Of a stretch of 64,000 bases of DNA, positions 44,282 through 53,748 are shown piece by piece. Location: contig NZ_FNTJ01000001.1 of NCBI RefSeq assembly GCF_900105185.1, forward strand, positions 2,996,501-3,060,500, given 5' to 3'. The notes under the pieces are model-generated. The model was given only the letters and a program-made list of their open reading frames with translations, searched no databases and was not told the origin of the DNA. The position numbers were made by a program, and so were the translations under genes. Source of the stretch: Pseudomonas saponiphila (GTDB lineage Bacteria > Pseudomonadota > Gammaproteobacteria > Pseudomonadales > Pseudomonadaceae). The number at the start of each line of letters is the position of its first letter. The stretch's first letter is position 1.

Positions 44282-44918
44282 ACGCCTCGGCCTACTGCTC
44301 GACCGCGAACTGGCCTGGCGTGACAACCAGCGCCTGGTACGGCTGCGCAAGAAGGCCAAGCTCAAGTACGCCAACGCCTGCCTGGAAGATCTCGACCGCC
44401 GCACCGGACGCGCCCTGGACGAGCGTCTGATCGCCACCCTGGCCAGTGGCGACTGGATCCGCCAGCAGCACAACCTGCTGCTGACCGGCCCGACCGGTGC
44501 CGGCAAAACCTGGCTGGCCTGCGCCCTGGGCAACCAGGCCTGCCGCCAGGGCTATAGCACCCTGTACCTGCGCACCCCGCGCCTGCTGGAACAACTGCGC
44601 ATCGCTCATGGCGACGGCAGCTTCGGCCGTACCCTGCAACAGCTGGCAAAGGTCGACGTCCTGGTGCTGGACGACTGGGCGCTAGCCCCGCTGGAGGAAG
44701 GAGCCCGGCATGACCTGCTGGAGGTGATCGACGACCGCGCTGGCAGCCGCTCCACCATCCTGACGAGCCAACTGCCCATCGAGCACTGGCACGGCTGGAT
44801 CAACGACCCGACCCTGGCCGATGCCATCCTCGACCGCCTGGTGCACAACGCCTACCGACTGACGATGAAAGGCGAGTCGCTGCGCCGAAAAAAAGCCGAG
44901 GAACAAGCCGCATCGTGA
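44169..44918 (+). CDS. istB: IS21 helper ATPase IstB (copy B)
   Basis: 249 residues, identical to copy A, with the Walker A motif GPTGAGKT and Walker B-like [12 protein letters not shown] lies seven bases before the ATG at 44169. Confidence 0.95.
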   Translation: MMPQHTLNQLHQLRLDGMARALEEQWTLPASHSLSFDERLGLLLDRELAWRDNQRLVRLRKKAKLKYANACLEDLDRRTGRALDERLIATLASGDWIRQQHNLLLTGPTGAGKTWLACALGNQACRQGYSTLYLRTPRLLEQLRIAHGDGSFGRTLQQLAKVDVLVLDDWALAPLEEGARHDLLEVIDDRAGSRSTILTSQLPIEHWHGWINDPTLADAILDRLVHNAYRLTMKGESLRRKKAEEQAAS

Positions 44919-45140
44919 CCGATGCGATTACAATCCAGAACCCGCGCAACCGGGGTGGAAGCACCGGTCACGTATTAGCGAAACGCTCGGTCACGTTCAC
45001 CGAAATCCGCACCTCGGCGCTGGCGCGGCTGTCCAGGCCGGCCAGCCAGACTTCGAAGCGGGCGATCTGGGGGGCGGCCCCCAGAAGGGCGAACAAGCCG
45101 AAAATCAGCGCGCAACCGAAGATCAGCAGCGGACGTTGGC

Positions 45141-46784
45141 TCATGGCCGGGCCTCCTTGGGGTACCACTGGGCTTCGGTGGCTGGCGCCGCGCACTCGGC
45201 GACCTGGGCCGGCATGCGCGCGCACAGGCGCTCGGTCCAGGGCTGCAGGCCCTGATAGCGCCCGGCGGTGTGGCGCTCGTCGAACCACTTGAGGGTGGCG
45301 ATGGCGGCCACCAGCAGTATCAGCCCCGTGCCCAGCAGCAGGCGGCGTGGCCAGGGGTTGATGCGTTGCCAGGCGCTCAGCGGGTCGATCCGCCGTTGGC
45401 GGGCCAGGGCGACCAACAGCTGGACCCCGAGATACACCGGGGTGGCCAGCGGATGGAGCACCGCGCCCAGCAGGCCAGCGAGCAGCAGCGCAGGCAGCAG
45501 ATCACCTATGAGCAGCACGCCGTGGTAGGGCACATGGCGGCGCGGCAGGCGCCGGCTGAGGCGTTCGTCCCACGGCAACAGGCGCTGGCTCAGGGGCTGC
45601 CAGAGCCGCTGCAGCCCTTCGCCCGCGGCGCAGAAGCACAAGGACCAGACCAGCGTCACCCCAACTATCTCCCAGGGGCTGGCATCTTGCCCGCTGTACT
45701 GGCCCACGGCGCCGGCCAGGCAGGCCAGGAGCACGCCCAGGAGCATCGGCCAACTGTCGATGGCGTGCTCCCAGTCACGCCAGAAGTAAGGATTGCCGGC
45801 CGGCATGCCGGCGGCGATGTCTGGGTAGTCGGCGGCCAGGCTCGCCGCCAGCTTGTGGCAGGCCTCCCAGTCCCGGGTGCCCAGGTGCCGGGCCCAGGCA
45901 CGGCGCTGGCTGAAGCTCAGGGGCGCCAGCAACAGGCGCGCGGCGCGGTGTTCCGGGGTCATGGGCGGTTCGCTGGCCAGTTGTTGCTGGCGGGCCAGGT
46001 ACAGCGGGGCCTTATGGCGTTTGAGCAGGCGCGGCCACAGCTCTTCCGGGCACGGGTTATCGGCGGCGGAGCGCCAACCCTGGCCGGCGCACAGCGTCTG
46101 GAAAATCGTCACCGACCAATAGGGGCTGTCCGCCAGCAATTGCGCCAGCCAATGGTTGAACCATTGGCGATGTTGCAGGTGCAGCAGCCAGGGGTGCGCC
46201 GAGCGCTGGGCGTAGGCCTGCAGGAACGCCGTTTCATCCCTGGCCTGCAGTGCCGCGGCCAGCGGCGCCTGGACCTGTTGATACAGCTGTTGCTGCAGCT
46301 CCAGCACCAGGTATTCCGGCAGGTCCAGGCGCTGCCAGGCGCTCATCCAGCGCAGATGCTCGAAGCCCCAGTGCAGGACCGCGTCGGCCTGTGCCGGGCG
46401 TTCGACGCAATGGCGCAGCAGGGCCAGTTCGAACTCGTAGGCGCAGTCCTGTTCCTGGGCCTGCTGATAACGCTGGTCGAGCTGCTCGACGTGCAGCTCC
46501 TTGAGCAGGACGGCCGCCCGCTGCACGGGCGACAGCGTCGACAGCACCGGCTCGCTGGCGGCCGGGCCATGGCCGGTATCGGTTTCCAGGGGCTGACTCT
46601 GTTCCCAGTCCTTGTGCGCCAGGGCTTGTTCATAGGCCTCGCGCAAGCGCTGGAAACCTTGCGGATCTTCATCCGGGCGGGTCTGCTTCAGCAGCTTGGC
46701 GTAGTGGCGCTTGATGGTGCGGGTATCAGCGGTGACCGGCAGGCCGAGTAGGGTCCAGCAACTCATTGGGCGATAGAACTCCAT
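45141..46784 (-). CDS. J-domain membrane protein with degenerate HPD motif
   Basis: 547 residues from ATG 46784, preceded by AAGGG; ATG 46766 is also possible. The N-terminal J-like domain (CWTLLGLPVTADTRTIKRHY, then DPQGFQRLREAYEQAL) has RPD (KQTRPDED) where the Hsp70-stimulating HPD motif is expected. A long helical middle region and three or four C-terminal membrane segments (about 345-500) follow. The RPD change suggests altered DnaK stimulation. Its stop overlaps the start of the disrupted DUF3829 gene, implying joint function. Confidence 0.75.
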   Translation of the reverse strand: MEFYRPMSCWTLLGLPVTADTRTIKRHYAKLLKQTRPDEDPQGFQRLREAYEQALAHKDWEQSQPLETDTGHGPAASEPVLSTLSPVQRAAVLLKELHVEQLDQRYQQAQEQDCAYEFELALLRHCVERPAQADAVLHWGFEHLRWMSAWQRLDLPEYLVLELQQQLYQQVQAPLAAALQARDETAFLQAYAQRSAHPWLLHLQHRQWFNHWLAQLLADSPYWSVTIFQTLCAGQGWRSAADNPCPEELWPRLLKRHKAPLYLARQQQLASEPPMTPEHRAARLLLAPLSFSQRRAWARHLGTRDWEACHKLAASLAADYPDIAAGMPAGNPYFWRDWEHAIDSWPMLLGVLLACLAGAVGQYSGQDASPWEIVGVTLVWSLCFCAAGEGLQRLWQPLSQRLLPWDERLSRRLPRRHVPYHGVLLIGDLLPALLLAGLLGAVLHPLATPVYLGVQLLVALARQRRIDPLSAWQRINPWPRRLLLGTGLILLVAAIATLKWFDERHTAGRYQGLQPWTERLCARMPAQVAECAAPATEAQWYPKEARP

Positions 46785-46829
46785 GCAACCCTTGGCAACA
46801 TCCAGACATGACTGGAGGAAAGGGCGCAC

Positions 46830-47153
46830 CCTACCGGTTTCCGGAGTAAAAGTCCCTCGACTCGAATCCGTCTAATGAACAGCGGCAGGCGTATGGCGAT
46901 TCAGCGCAGGTGGTATGGCGTGCGGGCCAGGGTGTGCGGCACTCTGTTGCGCCGGTCGGGCGTGGGGCAAGTCCGGCCGGGTTGCGGTCAGTGGAGATGG
47001 CTATTAAAGCGATTTGTGATTATTTCTATGCTCTTTGCATGGTTTAGTTAATGTTGTTTCTTGGTGTAAAAAAACCAATAAAAACAATTGTTTATGATTG
47101 TTATGTGATGTTGTTTGTAACTTTATCTCGGGTTGAGCAAGGAGCTGTCAGCT
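46830..47153. promoter_or_regulatory. AT-rich promoter region of the SRPBCC gene
   Basis: The gap between the J-domain gene and 47154 is normal in GC at first, then becomes strongly AT-rich from about 47001 to 47128 (e.g. ACAATTGTTTATGATTG). Such tracts in pseudomonads are favoured by MvaT/H-NS-like silencers and by promoters. No operator or -10/-35 pair can be assigned with confidence. Confidence 0.4.
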
Positions 47154-47597
47154 ATGCCTGTAGTGGAACGCACGACTTTTCTGCCGGGCCGCAGCCCGGC
47201 CCAGGTGCTGGATTTCTGCCTTGAAGGGGCCAACTTTCCGAAGATCTTTCCCGAGCGGGTGACCCCCTTGGGCGGCATCGACATCAATGACCTGCGCATC
47301 AGTGTCGGACGCCAGTTCAGCTTCCTGCACTGGATGTTCGGTGTCATACCGGCGAAGTGGACGGTGGTCATCCGAGAGGTCAGCGACCGGCATTTTGTCG
47401 ATGAGATGCTCAAGGGGCCGCTGCGCGCCTTTCGTCATGAACATCGGGTGGAGGCCGCCGAAGGGGGCACTCTGTACACCGACCGCGTGACTTATCGGGC
47501 CATCGGTGGCGCACCTTTGGAACGCTTGGTGGTCAACGCCTACATGGCGCGGATTTTCGATGCCCGGCACCGCAACATGTTGCGCTTGCTGGGGTGA
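47154..47597 (+). CDS. SRPBCC (START/Bet v1-like) family protein
   Basis: 147 residues from ATG 47154 with AAGGAG nine bases upstream. The pattern VVERTTFLPGRSPAQVLDFC, then FVDEMLKGPLRAFRHEHRVE and LYTDRVTYRAIGG fits the polyketide-cyclase/SRPBCC ligand-binding cradle. The conserved segment MLKGPLRAFRHEHR is common in this subfamily. No catalytic residue can be named. It precedes the DJ-1/PfpI gene by 61 bp on the same strand. Confidence 0.75.
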   Translation: MPVVERTTFLPGRSPAQVLDFCLEGANFPKIFPERVTPLGGIDINDLRISVGRQFSFLHWMFGVIPAKWTVVIREVSDRHFVDEMLKGPLRAFRHEHRVEAAEGGTLYTDRVTYRAIGGAPLERLVVNAYMARIFDARHRNMLRLLG

Positions 47598-47658
47598 TGG
47601 CGGCGCGGTGTTGTGTTTTTCCATTCGCATTCCCATTCAAAGTTCAAGGAGCATGCCC

Positions 47659-48336
47659 ATGAGCAAGAAGATATTGGTGGTGCTGACCAGCGTGGCCAAA
47701 TACCCCAACCTGAGCCGAGCCACCGGCCTGTGGTTGGGAGAGGCAGTGCATTTTGTGAAGAAGGTGCAAGCGGCCGGGTTCGAGGTGGATTACGTCAGTC
47801 CCAAGGGCGGCTACGTGCCGATCGACCCCCACAGCCTGGCCATGGCCGACGACACCGACTGGCAGTGGTACCAGGACAGCGCCTTCATGAGCCGCCTGGG
47901 CGCGACCTTGAAACCGTCGCAGGTCCAGGCCCGGGACTATGTGGCCATCTATTACGCCGGTGGACATGGCGTGCTCTGGGATTTCCCCGACAACCCCGAG
48001 TTGCAGGCCCTGAGTCGCGACATCTATGAGCAGGGCGGTTACGTCAGTTCGGTCTGTCATGGCGCAGTGGGCTTGCTGAACATCAAGCTCAGCGATGGTT
48101 CGCTGTTGATCGCTGGCAAGCAGGTCACCGGGTTCTCCAATGAAGAGGAGAAGCTCGCCGAGCTGGACGCCTATGTGCCGTACCTGACCGAAACCGAACT
48201 GCTCAAGCGCGGCGCCCTGTACCAGAAGGCCGCTGAGCCCTGGGCGTCGTTTGCCGTGGAAGACCGGCGGGTGATCAGCGGGCAGAACCCGGCGTCCGGT
48301 GGCCCGGTCGCGGACCTGCTGCTGGCGCACCTGTAG
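47659..48336 (+). CDS. DJ-1/PfpI (class I glutamine amidotransferase-like) protein
   Basis: 225 residues from ATG 47659 with AAGGAG seven bases upstream. The family nucleophile is at the elbow C133-H134 (VSSVCHGAVGLL), with E28 (GLWLGEAVHF) and the oxyanion loop GGHGVLWDFP. This set matches Hsp31/DJ-1-like glyoxalase III or protein deglycase members. Stress-related detoxification of methylglyoxal is possible, not shown. Its TAG stop lies inside a REPIN (GTAGGAG). Confidence 0.82.
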   Translation: MSKKILVVLTSVAKYPNLSRATGLWLGEAVHFVKKVQAAGFEVDYVSPKGGYVPIDPHSLAMADDTDWQWYQDSAFMSRLGATLKPSQVQARDYVAIYYAGGHGVLWDFPDNPELQALSRDIYEQGGYVSSVCHGAVGLLNIKLSDGSLLIAGKQVTGFSNEEEKLAELDAYVPYLTETELLKRGALYQKAAEPWASFAVEDRRVISGQNPASGGPVADLLLAHL

Positions 48337-48414
48337 GAGCCGGCTTGCCGGCGAAGGGGGCCCTGAGCCGGATGCCAGCTTCGAAACCGCCTTGGCTGGC
48401 AAGCCAGTCCCTGC
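48333..48414. repeat. REPIN overlapping the DJ-1-like stop codon
   Basis: The left arm GTAGGAGCCGGCTTGCCGGC begins at 48333, so the gene's stop codon TAG (48334-48336) is part of the repeat. The right arm GGCTGGCAAGCCAG is slightly diverged. Confidence 0.85.
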
Positions 48415-48542
48415 AATCTGCCAGGTTGTTGGACGATTTATCCGCCTGGCAATAGGTGCTCGGGCCGTTTCATGCTTAACTTCGGCCTCTCAAGAATTTC
48501 TCATTGCTGTTCCATCATCACTGTTCAATAAGGACTCCGTTC

Positions 48543-49043
48543 ATGGCTCAAGTCACTCTCAAAGGCAATCCGGTGCAGGTTAATGGCCAGCTGCCGCAAG
48601 TCGGTTCCAAAGCGCCTGCGTTCACCCTGGTGGGCGCCGGCCTGGCCGATGTTTCCCTGAGCAGCCTCGCTGGCAAGCGCAAGGTGCTGAACATCTTCCC
48701 AAGCGTCGACACCCCGACCTGCGCCACCTCGGTGCGCAAATTCAACGCCCAGGCCAACGCACTGAACAACACCGTGGTGCTGTGCATCTCCGCCGACCTG
48801 CCGTTCGCCCAGGCGCGCTTCTGCGGTGCCGAAGGCCTGGAAAACGTGCAGAACCTGTCGACCCTGCGTGGCCGCGAGTTCATCGAGAACTACGGCGTGG
48901 CCATTGCCGACGGCCCGCTGGCCGGCCTGACCGCCCGCGCCGTGGTGGTGCTGGACGAAAACGACACCGTGCTGCACAGCGAGCTGGTCAAGGAAATCGC
49001 TGAAGAGCCGAACTACGACGCGGCCCTGGCCGTGCTCAAGTAA
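48543..49043 (+). CDS. tpx: Thiol peroxidase Tpx
   Basis: 166 residues, standard Tpx length. The peroxidatic cysteine is C60 ([15 protein letters not shown]) and the resolving cysteine is C94 ([11 protein letters not shown]), the atypical 2-Cys arrangement. It reduces hydrogen peroxide and alkyl hydroperoxides with thioredoxin. ATG 48543 is the first start; AAGGA lies nine bases before. It is followed by a rho-independent terminator and, in P. aeruginosa, tpx is also near muxABC-opmB, supporting conserved order. Confidence 0.95.
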   Translation: MAQVTLKGNPVQVNGQLPQVGSKAPAFTLVGAGLADVSLSSLAGKRKVLNIFPSVDTPTCATSVRKFNAQANALNNTVVLCISADLPFAQARFCGAEGLENVQNLSTLRGREFIENYGVAIADGPLAGLTARAVVVLDENDTVLHSELVKEIAEEPNYDAALAVLK

Positions 49044-49061
49044 CAGCTTTTACAATTATTC

Positions 49062-49090
49062 ACGGCCTGGCTCTGTCCAGGCCGTTTTTA
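49062..49090 (+). terminator. Rho-independent terminator of tpx
   Basis: Stem ACGGCCTGG and CCAGGCCGT around a six-base loop, followed by a TTTTTAT run, 18 bp after the tpx stop. Confidence 0.9.
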
Positions 49091-49221
49091 TTTGTGCTTC
49101 AGTGGCTTAGCGCCGCACCTTGAAACGTCAGTCAAAGGTAAATTGCCGGTAAAGGCGCTTTGCTAAAACCGCTCCAGTGCTTATCTTTCAGCCTTCCCCA
49201 AAGAAGACTCCCACGCGCCCA

Positions 49222-50544
49222 ATGGTTGATCACTCCATGCAATCCTCTGCTCCCCGCAACTCTCGTCGCTGGCTGTTCGGCCTGTTTGTCCTGCTGCTGG
49301 TGGGCGGCCTGTGCTGGAAGTTCTGGCCCGCCGGCAGCGCCCCCAAAGAGGCTGCACAAGCGAAGGCCGCGGTGGGGCATACCGGGCGCAGCGGTAGCAT
49401 GCGCCCCGGCTTCGGTGGGGCCAGCGGGCCGATCCCGGTGCGCGTGGCGCCGGTGACCCAGGGTGATTTCGCGGTGTACTTCAAGGCCCTGGGCACGGTG
49501 ACGGCGTTGAACACCATCAATGTGCGCAGCCGGGTGGCGGGGGAACTGGTCAAGGTCAATTTCGAGGAAGGGCAGATGGTCAAGGCCGGCGACCTGCTGG
49601 CACAGATCGACCCGCGCCCCTATCAGAACGCCTTGCTCCAGGCCGAAGGCACCTTGCTGCAGAATCAGGCCCAGTTGAAGAACGCCCAGGTCGATCTTGA
49701 GCGCTACCGCGGTCTGTATGCCCAGGACAGTATCGCCAAGCAGACCCTGGACACCGCCGCGGCGCTGGTGGGCCAGTACCAGGGCACGGTCAAGACCAAT
49801 CAGGCGGCGGTCAACGACGCCAGGCTCAACCTCGAATTCACCAATATCCGCGCACCGATTGCCGGCCGCGTGGGCCTGCGTCAGCTTGATGTGGGCAACC
49901 TGGTGTCGGCCAATGACACCACGGCACTGGTGATCATCACCCAGACCCAGCCGATCAGCGTGGCCTTCACCCTGCCGGAAAACACCCTGGACACCGTGCT
50001 CAAGCGTTACCACAGCGGCGCCAGGCTGCCGGTGGAAGCCTGGGACCGGGGCGACGTCAAGCTGCAAGCCAGCGGCGTGCTGCAAAGCTTGGACAACCAG
50101 ATCGACACCACCACTGGCACCCTGAAATTCAAGGCACGCTTCGATAACCGCGACCAGGGCCTGTTCCCCAACCAGTTCGTCAATGTGCGGCTGCTGGCCG
50201 ACACCCTGAAGCACGTGGTGCTGGCGCCTTCGGCGGCGATCCAGTTCGGCACCAACGGCACCTTTGTCTACGCCCTGGATGGCGACAACAAGGTGAAGAT
50301 CCGTCCGCTCAAGGTGGGCGACAGCAACGGCGAGTCGACGGTGATCGAGGACGGCCTGCAGGCCGGTGATCGCGTGGTGATGGAAGGCACCGACCGCCTC
50401 AAGGACGGTAGCGAAGTGGAAGTGGTCAACGACGGCGCGGCAGTACCCGTCACCCCCACCGAGCACCTGCAGGGCAAGCCCGCCGGTGCGCCGGCCGCGG
50501 ATGGCAAGCCGGCGGATGGCAAGGCGCAAAAGGTCGGCGCATGA
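49222..50544 (+). CDS. muxA: MuxA, RND periplasmic adaptor
   Basis: 440 residues from ATG 49222 ([17 protein letters not shown]); a GTG at 49177 and an ATG at 49237 are alternatives, none with a good ribosome site. A membrane anchor ([19 protein letters not shown]) rather than a lipobox is seen. The lipoyl ([20 protein letters not shown]), alpha-hairpin and beta-barrel ([14 protein letters not shown]) domains follow as in MdtA/MuxA. Forms the first gene of the muxA-muxB-muxC-opmB operon and pairs two RND proteins with a channel. In P. aeruginosa the system exports antibiotics such as novobiocin and aztreonam. Confidence 0.9.
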   Translation: MVDHSMQSSAPRNSRRWLFGLFVLLLVGGLCWKFWPAGSAPKEAAQAKAAVGHTGRSGSMRPGFGGASGPIPVRVAPVTQGDFAVYFKALGTVTALNTINVRSRVAGELVKVNFEEGQMVKAGDLLAQIDPRPYQNALLQAEGTLLQNQAQLKNAQVDLERYRGLYAQDSIAKQTLDTAAALVGQYQGTVKTNQAAVNDARLNLEFTNIRAPIAGRVGLRQLDVGNLVSANDTTALVIITQTQPISVAFTLPENTLDTVLKRYHSGARLPVEAWDRGDVKLQASGVLQSLDNQIDTTTGTLKFKARFDNRDQGLFPNQFVNVRLLADTLKHVVLAPSAAIQFGTNGTFVYALDGDNKVKIRPLKVGDSNGESTVIEDGLQAGDRVVMEGTDRLKDGSEVEVVNDGAAVPVTPTEHLQGKPAGAPAADGKPADGKAQKVGA

Positions 50545-53500
50545 ACTTCTCGCGGCTGTTCATCCTCCGTCCGGTAGCCACCACCCTGAGCATGCTGGCC
50601 ATTGTCCTGGCCGGCCTGATCGCCTATCGCCTGTTGCCGGTGTCGGCCTTGCCCCAGGTGGACTACCCGACCATCCGGGTCATGACCCTGTACCCCGGGG
50701 CCAGCCCGGACGTGATGACCAGCGCGGTCACCGCGCCCCTGGAGCGCCAGTTCGGGCAGATGCCCGGCCTGACCCAGATGGCTTCAACCAGTTCCGGCGG
50801 CGCCTCGGTGCTGACCCTGCGCTTCAGCCTCGACATCAATATGGACGTGGCCGAGCAACAGGTGCAGGCGGCGATCAACGCTGCCACCAACCTGCTGCCC
50901 AAGGACCTGCCGGCACCGCCGGTGTACAACAAGGTCAACCCGGCGGACACCCCGGTGCTGACCCTGGCCATCACCTCCAAGACCATGCTGCTGCCCAAGC
51001 TCAATGACCTGGTGGACACGCGCATGGCGCAGAAGATCGCCCAGATCAGCGGCGTCGGCATGGTCAGCATTGCCGGCGGCCAGCGCCAGGCGGTGCGGAT
51101 CAAGGTCAACCCCGAGGCGCTGGCGGCCAACGGCCTGAACCTTGCGGACGTGCGCACCCTGATCGGCGCGTCCAACGTCAACCAGCCCAAGGGCAACTTC
51201 GACGGCCCGACCCGGGTGTCGATGCTCGATGCCAACGACCAGCTGACCTCGCCCAAGGACTACGCCGAGCTGATCCTGGCCTATAAAAATGGCGCGCCCC
51301 TGCGCCTGAAGGATGTGGCCGAGATCGTCGACGGTGCCGAGAACGAGCGCCTGGCGGCCTGGGCCAACGAGAACCAGGCGGTGCTGCTGAATATCCAGCG
51401 CCAGCCCGGGGCCAACGTGATCGAGGTGGTGGACCGGATCAAGGCGCTGCTGCCGAGCATCACCGACAACCTGCCGGCGGGCCTGGACGTCACCGTGCTC
51501 ACCGACCGCACCCAGACCATCCGCGCCTCGGTCAAGGACGTGCAGCACGAGCTGTTGATTGCCATTGCCCTGGTGGTGATGGTGACCTTCCTCTTTCTGC
51601 GCCGGGCCAGTGCCACGATCATTCCCTCGATTGCCGTGCCGCTGTCGCTGATCGGCACCTTCGGCGTGATGTATCTGGCCGGCTTTTCGGTGAACAACCT
51701 GACCCTGATGGCCCTGACCATCGCCACCGGCTTCGTGGTGGACGACGCCATCGTCATGCTGGAGAACATCGCGCGCTTCATCGAGGAGGGCGACAGCCCG
51801 CTGCAGGCGGCGCTCAAGGGCGCCAAGCAGATCGGCTTCACCCTGATCTCCCTGACCCTGTCGCTGATTGCCGTACTGATCCCGCTGCTGTTCATGGCCG
51901 ATGTGGTGGGCCGGCTGTTTCGCGAGTTCGCCATCACCCTGGCGGTGGCGATCCTGATTTCCCTGGTGGTGTCCCTGACCCTGACCCCGATGATGTGCGC
52001 GCGGCTGCTCAAGCGCGAACCCAAGGAAGAGGAGCAGGGGCGTTTCTACCGTGTCAGCGGGGCCTGGATCGACTGGCTGATCGAAAGCTACGGGCGCAAG
52101 TTGCAGTGGGTGCTCAAGCACCAGTTCCTGACCCTGATGGTGGCCGTCGGCACCCTGGGCCTGACCGTGCTCCTTTATCTGGTGGTGCCCAAGGGCTTTT
52201 TCCCGGTGCAGGACACCGGGGTCATCCAGGGCATTTCCGAGGCGCCGCAGTCGGTGTCCTTCGCCGCCATGAGCCAGCGCCAGCAGGATCTGGCCAGGAT
52301 CATCCTGCAGGACCCGGCGGTGGACAGCCTGTCGTCCTACATCGGTGTCGACGGCGACAACGCCACCCTCAACAGTGGCCGCCTGCTGATCAACCTCAAG
52401 CCCCACGGCCAGCGCGACCTGAGCGCGGCCCAGGTGATCGCGCGGATCCAGCCCGAAGTGGACAAGCTGCTGGGCATCCGCCTGTTCATGCAGCCAGTGC
52501 AGGATTTGACCATCGAAGACCGGGTCAGCCGTACCCAGTACCAGTTCAGCCTGTCGTCGCCGGATGCCGAGCTGCTGAGCCTGTGGAGCAATCGCCTGGT
52601 GCAGGCCCTGGCCCTGCGCGCGGAACTCACCGACGTGGCCAGCGACCTGCAGGACAAGGGCCTGCAGGTGTACCTGGTGATTGACCGCGATGCAGCGTCC
52701 CGGGTCGGGGTTTCGGTGGCCAACATCACCGACGCCTTGTATGACGCCTTCGGCCAGCGGCAGATCTCCACCATCTACACCCAGGCCAGCCAGTACCGGG
52801 TGGTGCTCCAGGCCCAGGCCGGCGAGCGCATCGGGCCTCAGGCCCTGGAGCAGATCCACGTCAAGACCACCGATGGCGGGCAAGTGCGGCTGTCGAGCCT
52901 GGCCCATGTCGAGGAGCGTCAGGCGCAGTTGGCCATTGCCCATATCGGCCAGTTCCCGGCGGTGATGATGTCCTTCAACCTGGCCCCGGGCGTGGCCCTG
53001 GGCAAGGCGGTCAACGTCATCGAACAGGTGCAGCAGGAAATCGGCATGCCGGTGGGGGTGCAGACCCGCTTCCAGGGCGCTGCGGAAGCCTTCCAGGCCT
53101 CGCTGTCGAGCACCTTGCTGCTGATCCTGGCGGCAGTGGTGACCATGTACATCGTGCTCGGCGTGCTCTACGAGAGCTACATCCACCCGATCACCATCCT
53201 TTCCACCTTGCCCTCGGCGGCGGTGGGCGCCTTGCTGGCGTTGATCCTCAGCGGCAATGACCTGGGCATGATCGCCATCATCGGCATCATCCTGCTGATC
53301 GGCATCGTCAAGAAGAACGCGATCATGATGATCGACTTCGCTCTCGACGCCGAACGCCACCAGGGCATGGCCCCGGAGCAGGCGATCTACCAGGCGGCGC
53401 TGCTGCGCTTCCGGCCGATCCTGATGACCACCCTGGCGGCGCTGTTCGGCGCCGTGCCGCTGATGCTGGCCACCGGCTCCGGCGCCGAATTGCGCCAGCC

Positions 53501-53633
53501 CCTGGGCCTGGTGATGGTCGGCGGGCTGCTGGTCAGCCAGGTCCTCACCCTATTCACGACGCCCGTTATTTACCTGGCGTTTGATCGGTTGGGGCGGCGG
53601 TTTGCCAAGCCCGCCACAGGAGAAGTGGTGTGA
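50541..53633 (+). CDS. muxB: MuxB, RND permease
   Basis: 1030 residues; the ATG overlaps the MuxA stop by four bases. It is an MdtB-type HAE-1 permease: [20 protein letters not shown] at the start, TM4 [16 protein letters not shown] with the proton-relay pair, and twelve membrane segments with two large periplasmic loops. MdtB/MdtC-type proteins act as a heteromultimer; hence two permeases in one operon. Confidence 0.92.
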   Translation: MNFSRLFILRPVATTLSMLAIVLAGLIAYRLLPVSALPQVDYPTIRVMTLYPGASPDVMTSAVTAPLERQFGQMPGLTQMASTSSGGASVLTLRFSLDINMDVAEQQVQAAINAATNLLPKDLPAPPVYNKVNPADTPVLTLAITSKTMLLPKLNDLVDTRMAQKIAQISGVGMVSIAGGQRQAVRIKVNPEALAANGLNLADVRTLIGASNVNQPKGNFDGPTRVSMLDANDQLTSPKDYAELILAYKNGAPLRLKDVAEIVDGAENERLAAWANENQAVLLNIQRQPGANVIEVVDRIKALLPSITDNLPAGLDVTVLTDRTQTIRASVKDVQHELLIAIALVVMVTFLFLRRASATIIPSIAVPLSLIGTFGVMYLAGFSVNNLTLMALTIATGFVVDDAIVMLENIARFIEEGDSPLQAALKGAKQIGFTLISLTLSLIAVLIPLLFMADVVGRLFREFAITLAVAILISLVVSLTLTPMMCARLLKREPKEEEQGRFYRVSGAWIDWLIESYGRKLQWVLKHQFLTLMVAVGTLGLTVLLYLVVPKGFFPVQDTGVIQGISEAPQSVSFAAMSQRQQDLARIILQDPAVDSLSSYIGVDGDNATLNSGRLLINLKPHGQRDLSAAQVIARIQPEVDKLLGIRLFMQPVQDLTIEDRVSRTQYQFSLSSPDAELLSLWSNRLVQALALRAELTDVASDLQDKGLQVYLVIDRDAASRVGVSVANITDALYDAFGQRQISTIYTQASQYRVVLQAQAGERIGPQALEQIHVKTTDGGQVRLSSLAHVEERQAQLAIAHIGQFPAVMMSFNLAPGVALGKAVNVIEQVQQEIGMPVGVQTRFQGAAEAFQASLSSTLLLILAAVVTMYIVLGVLYESYIHPITILSTLPSAAVGALLALILSGNDLGMIAIIGIILLIGIVKKNAIMMIDFALDAERHQGMAPEQAIYQAALLRFRPILMTTLAALFGAVPLMLATGSGAELRQPLGLVMVGGLLVSQVLTLFTTPVIYLAFDRLGRRFAKPATGEVV

Positions 53634-53748
53634 GGGGCGTCAGCGGCAAGCGGCAAGCTACAAGCTTCAAGTTAAAGCACAAGCAAGAGCGTGCGCAGTT
53701 CCCGCTTTTCTCTTGCAGCTTGAGGCTTGCAGCTTGGAGCGGTCGCCC
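53634..53748. repeat. Inverted AGCTTGCAGC-type repeat inside the mux operon
   Basis: The 115 bp between muxB and muxC holds GCGGCAAGCTACAAGCTTC and the inverse CTTGCAGCTTGAGGCTTGC, a second Pseudomonas repeat family unrelated to the REPINs here. It can fold into a long hairpin. The other mux junctions overlap, so this is an insertion into the operon. Confidence 0.65.

Larger units (their letters stand above)
42371..45011 (+). mobile_element. IS21-family insertion sequence, copy B
   Basis: 2,641 bp, same length and end sequences as copy A but in the opposite orientation; the encoded proteins are identical. A perfect six-base target repeat CCTCGG flanks it (42365-42370 and 45012-45017). The insertion is clean in the DUF3829 gene. 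Confidence 0.95.
41517..45144 (-). pseudogene. DUF3829 (YiiG-like) protein gene disrupted by IS21 copy B
   Basis: The N-terminal part (45012-45144) starts MSQRPLLIFGCALIFGLFAL, a signal peptide or anchor, and the rest (41517-42370) encodes the DUF3829 domain ending SLLSYYNKQAQVDY. The IS21 copy B lies between with a CCTCGG duplication. Removing it and one duplicate gives a continuous 326-residue frame; the junction reads ASAEASARAPL. The ATG overlaps the stop of the upstream J-domain gene by four bases, so they formed an operon. The current gene is presumably null. Confidence 0.85.

Noticed and set aside
2712..45011. Composite transposon bounded by the two IS21 copies
   Set aside because: Each copy has its own target duplication and the 37 kb between them holds core genes, so two independent insertions explain the data better.
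2712..45011. Completed inversion between the IS21 copies
   Set aside because: Inversion would swap the inner flanks and destroy the matching duplications; copy B has a perfect CCTCGG pair and copy A an almost perfect pair.
50784..53360. Minus-strand frame of 858 codons
   Set aside because: Antisense of muxB; composition is that of a shadow ([12 protein letters not shown] runs).
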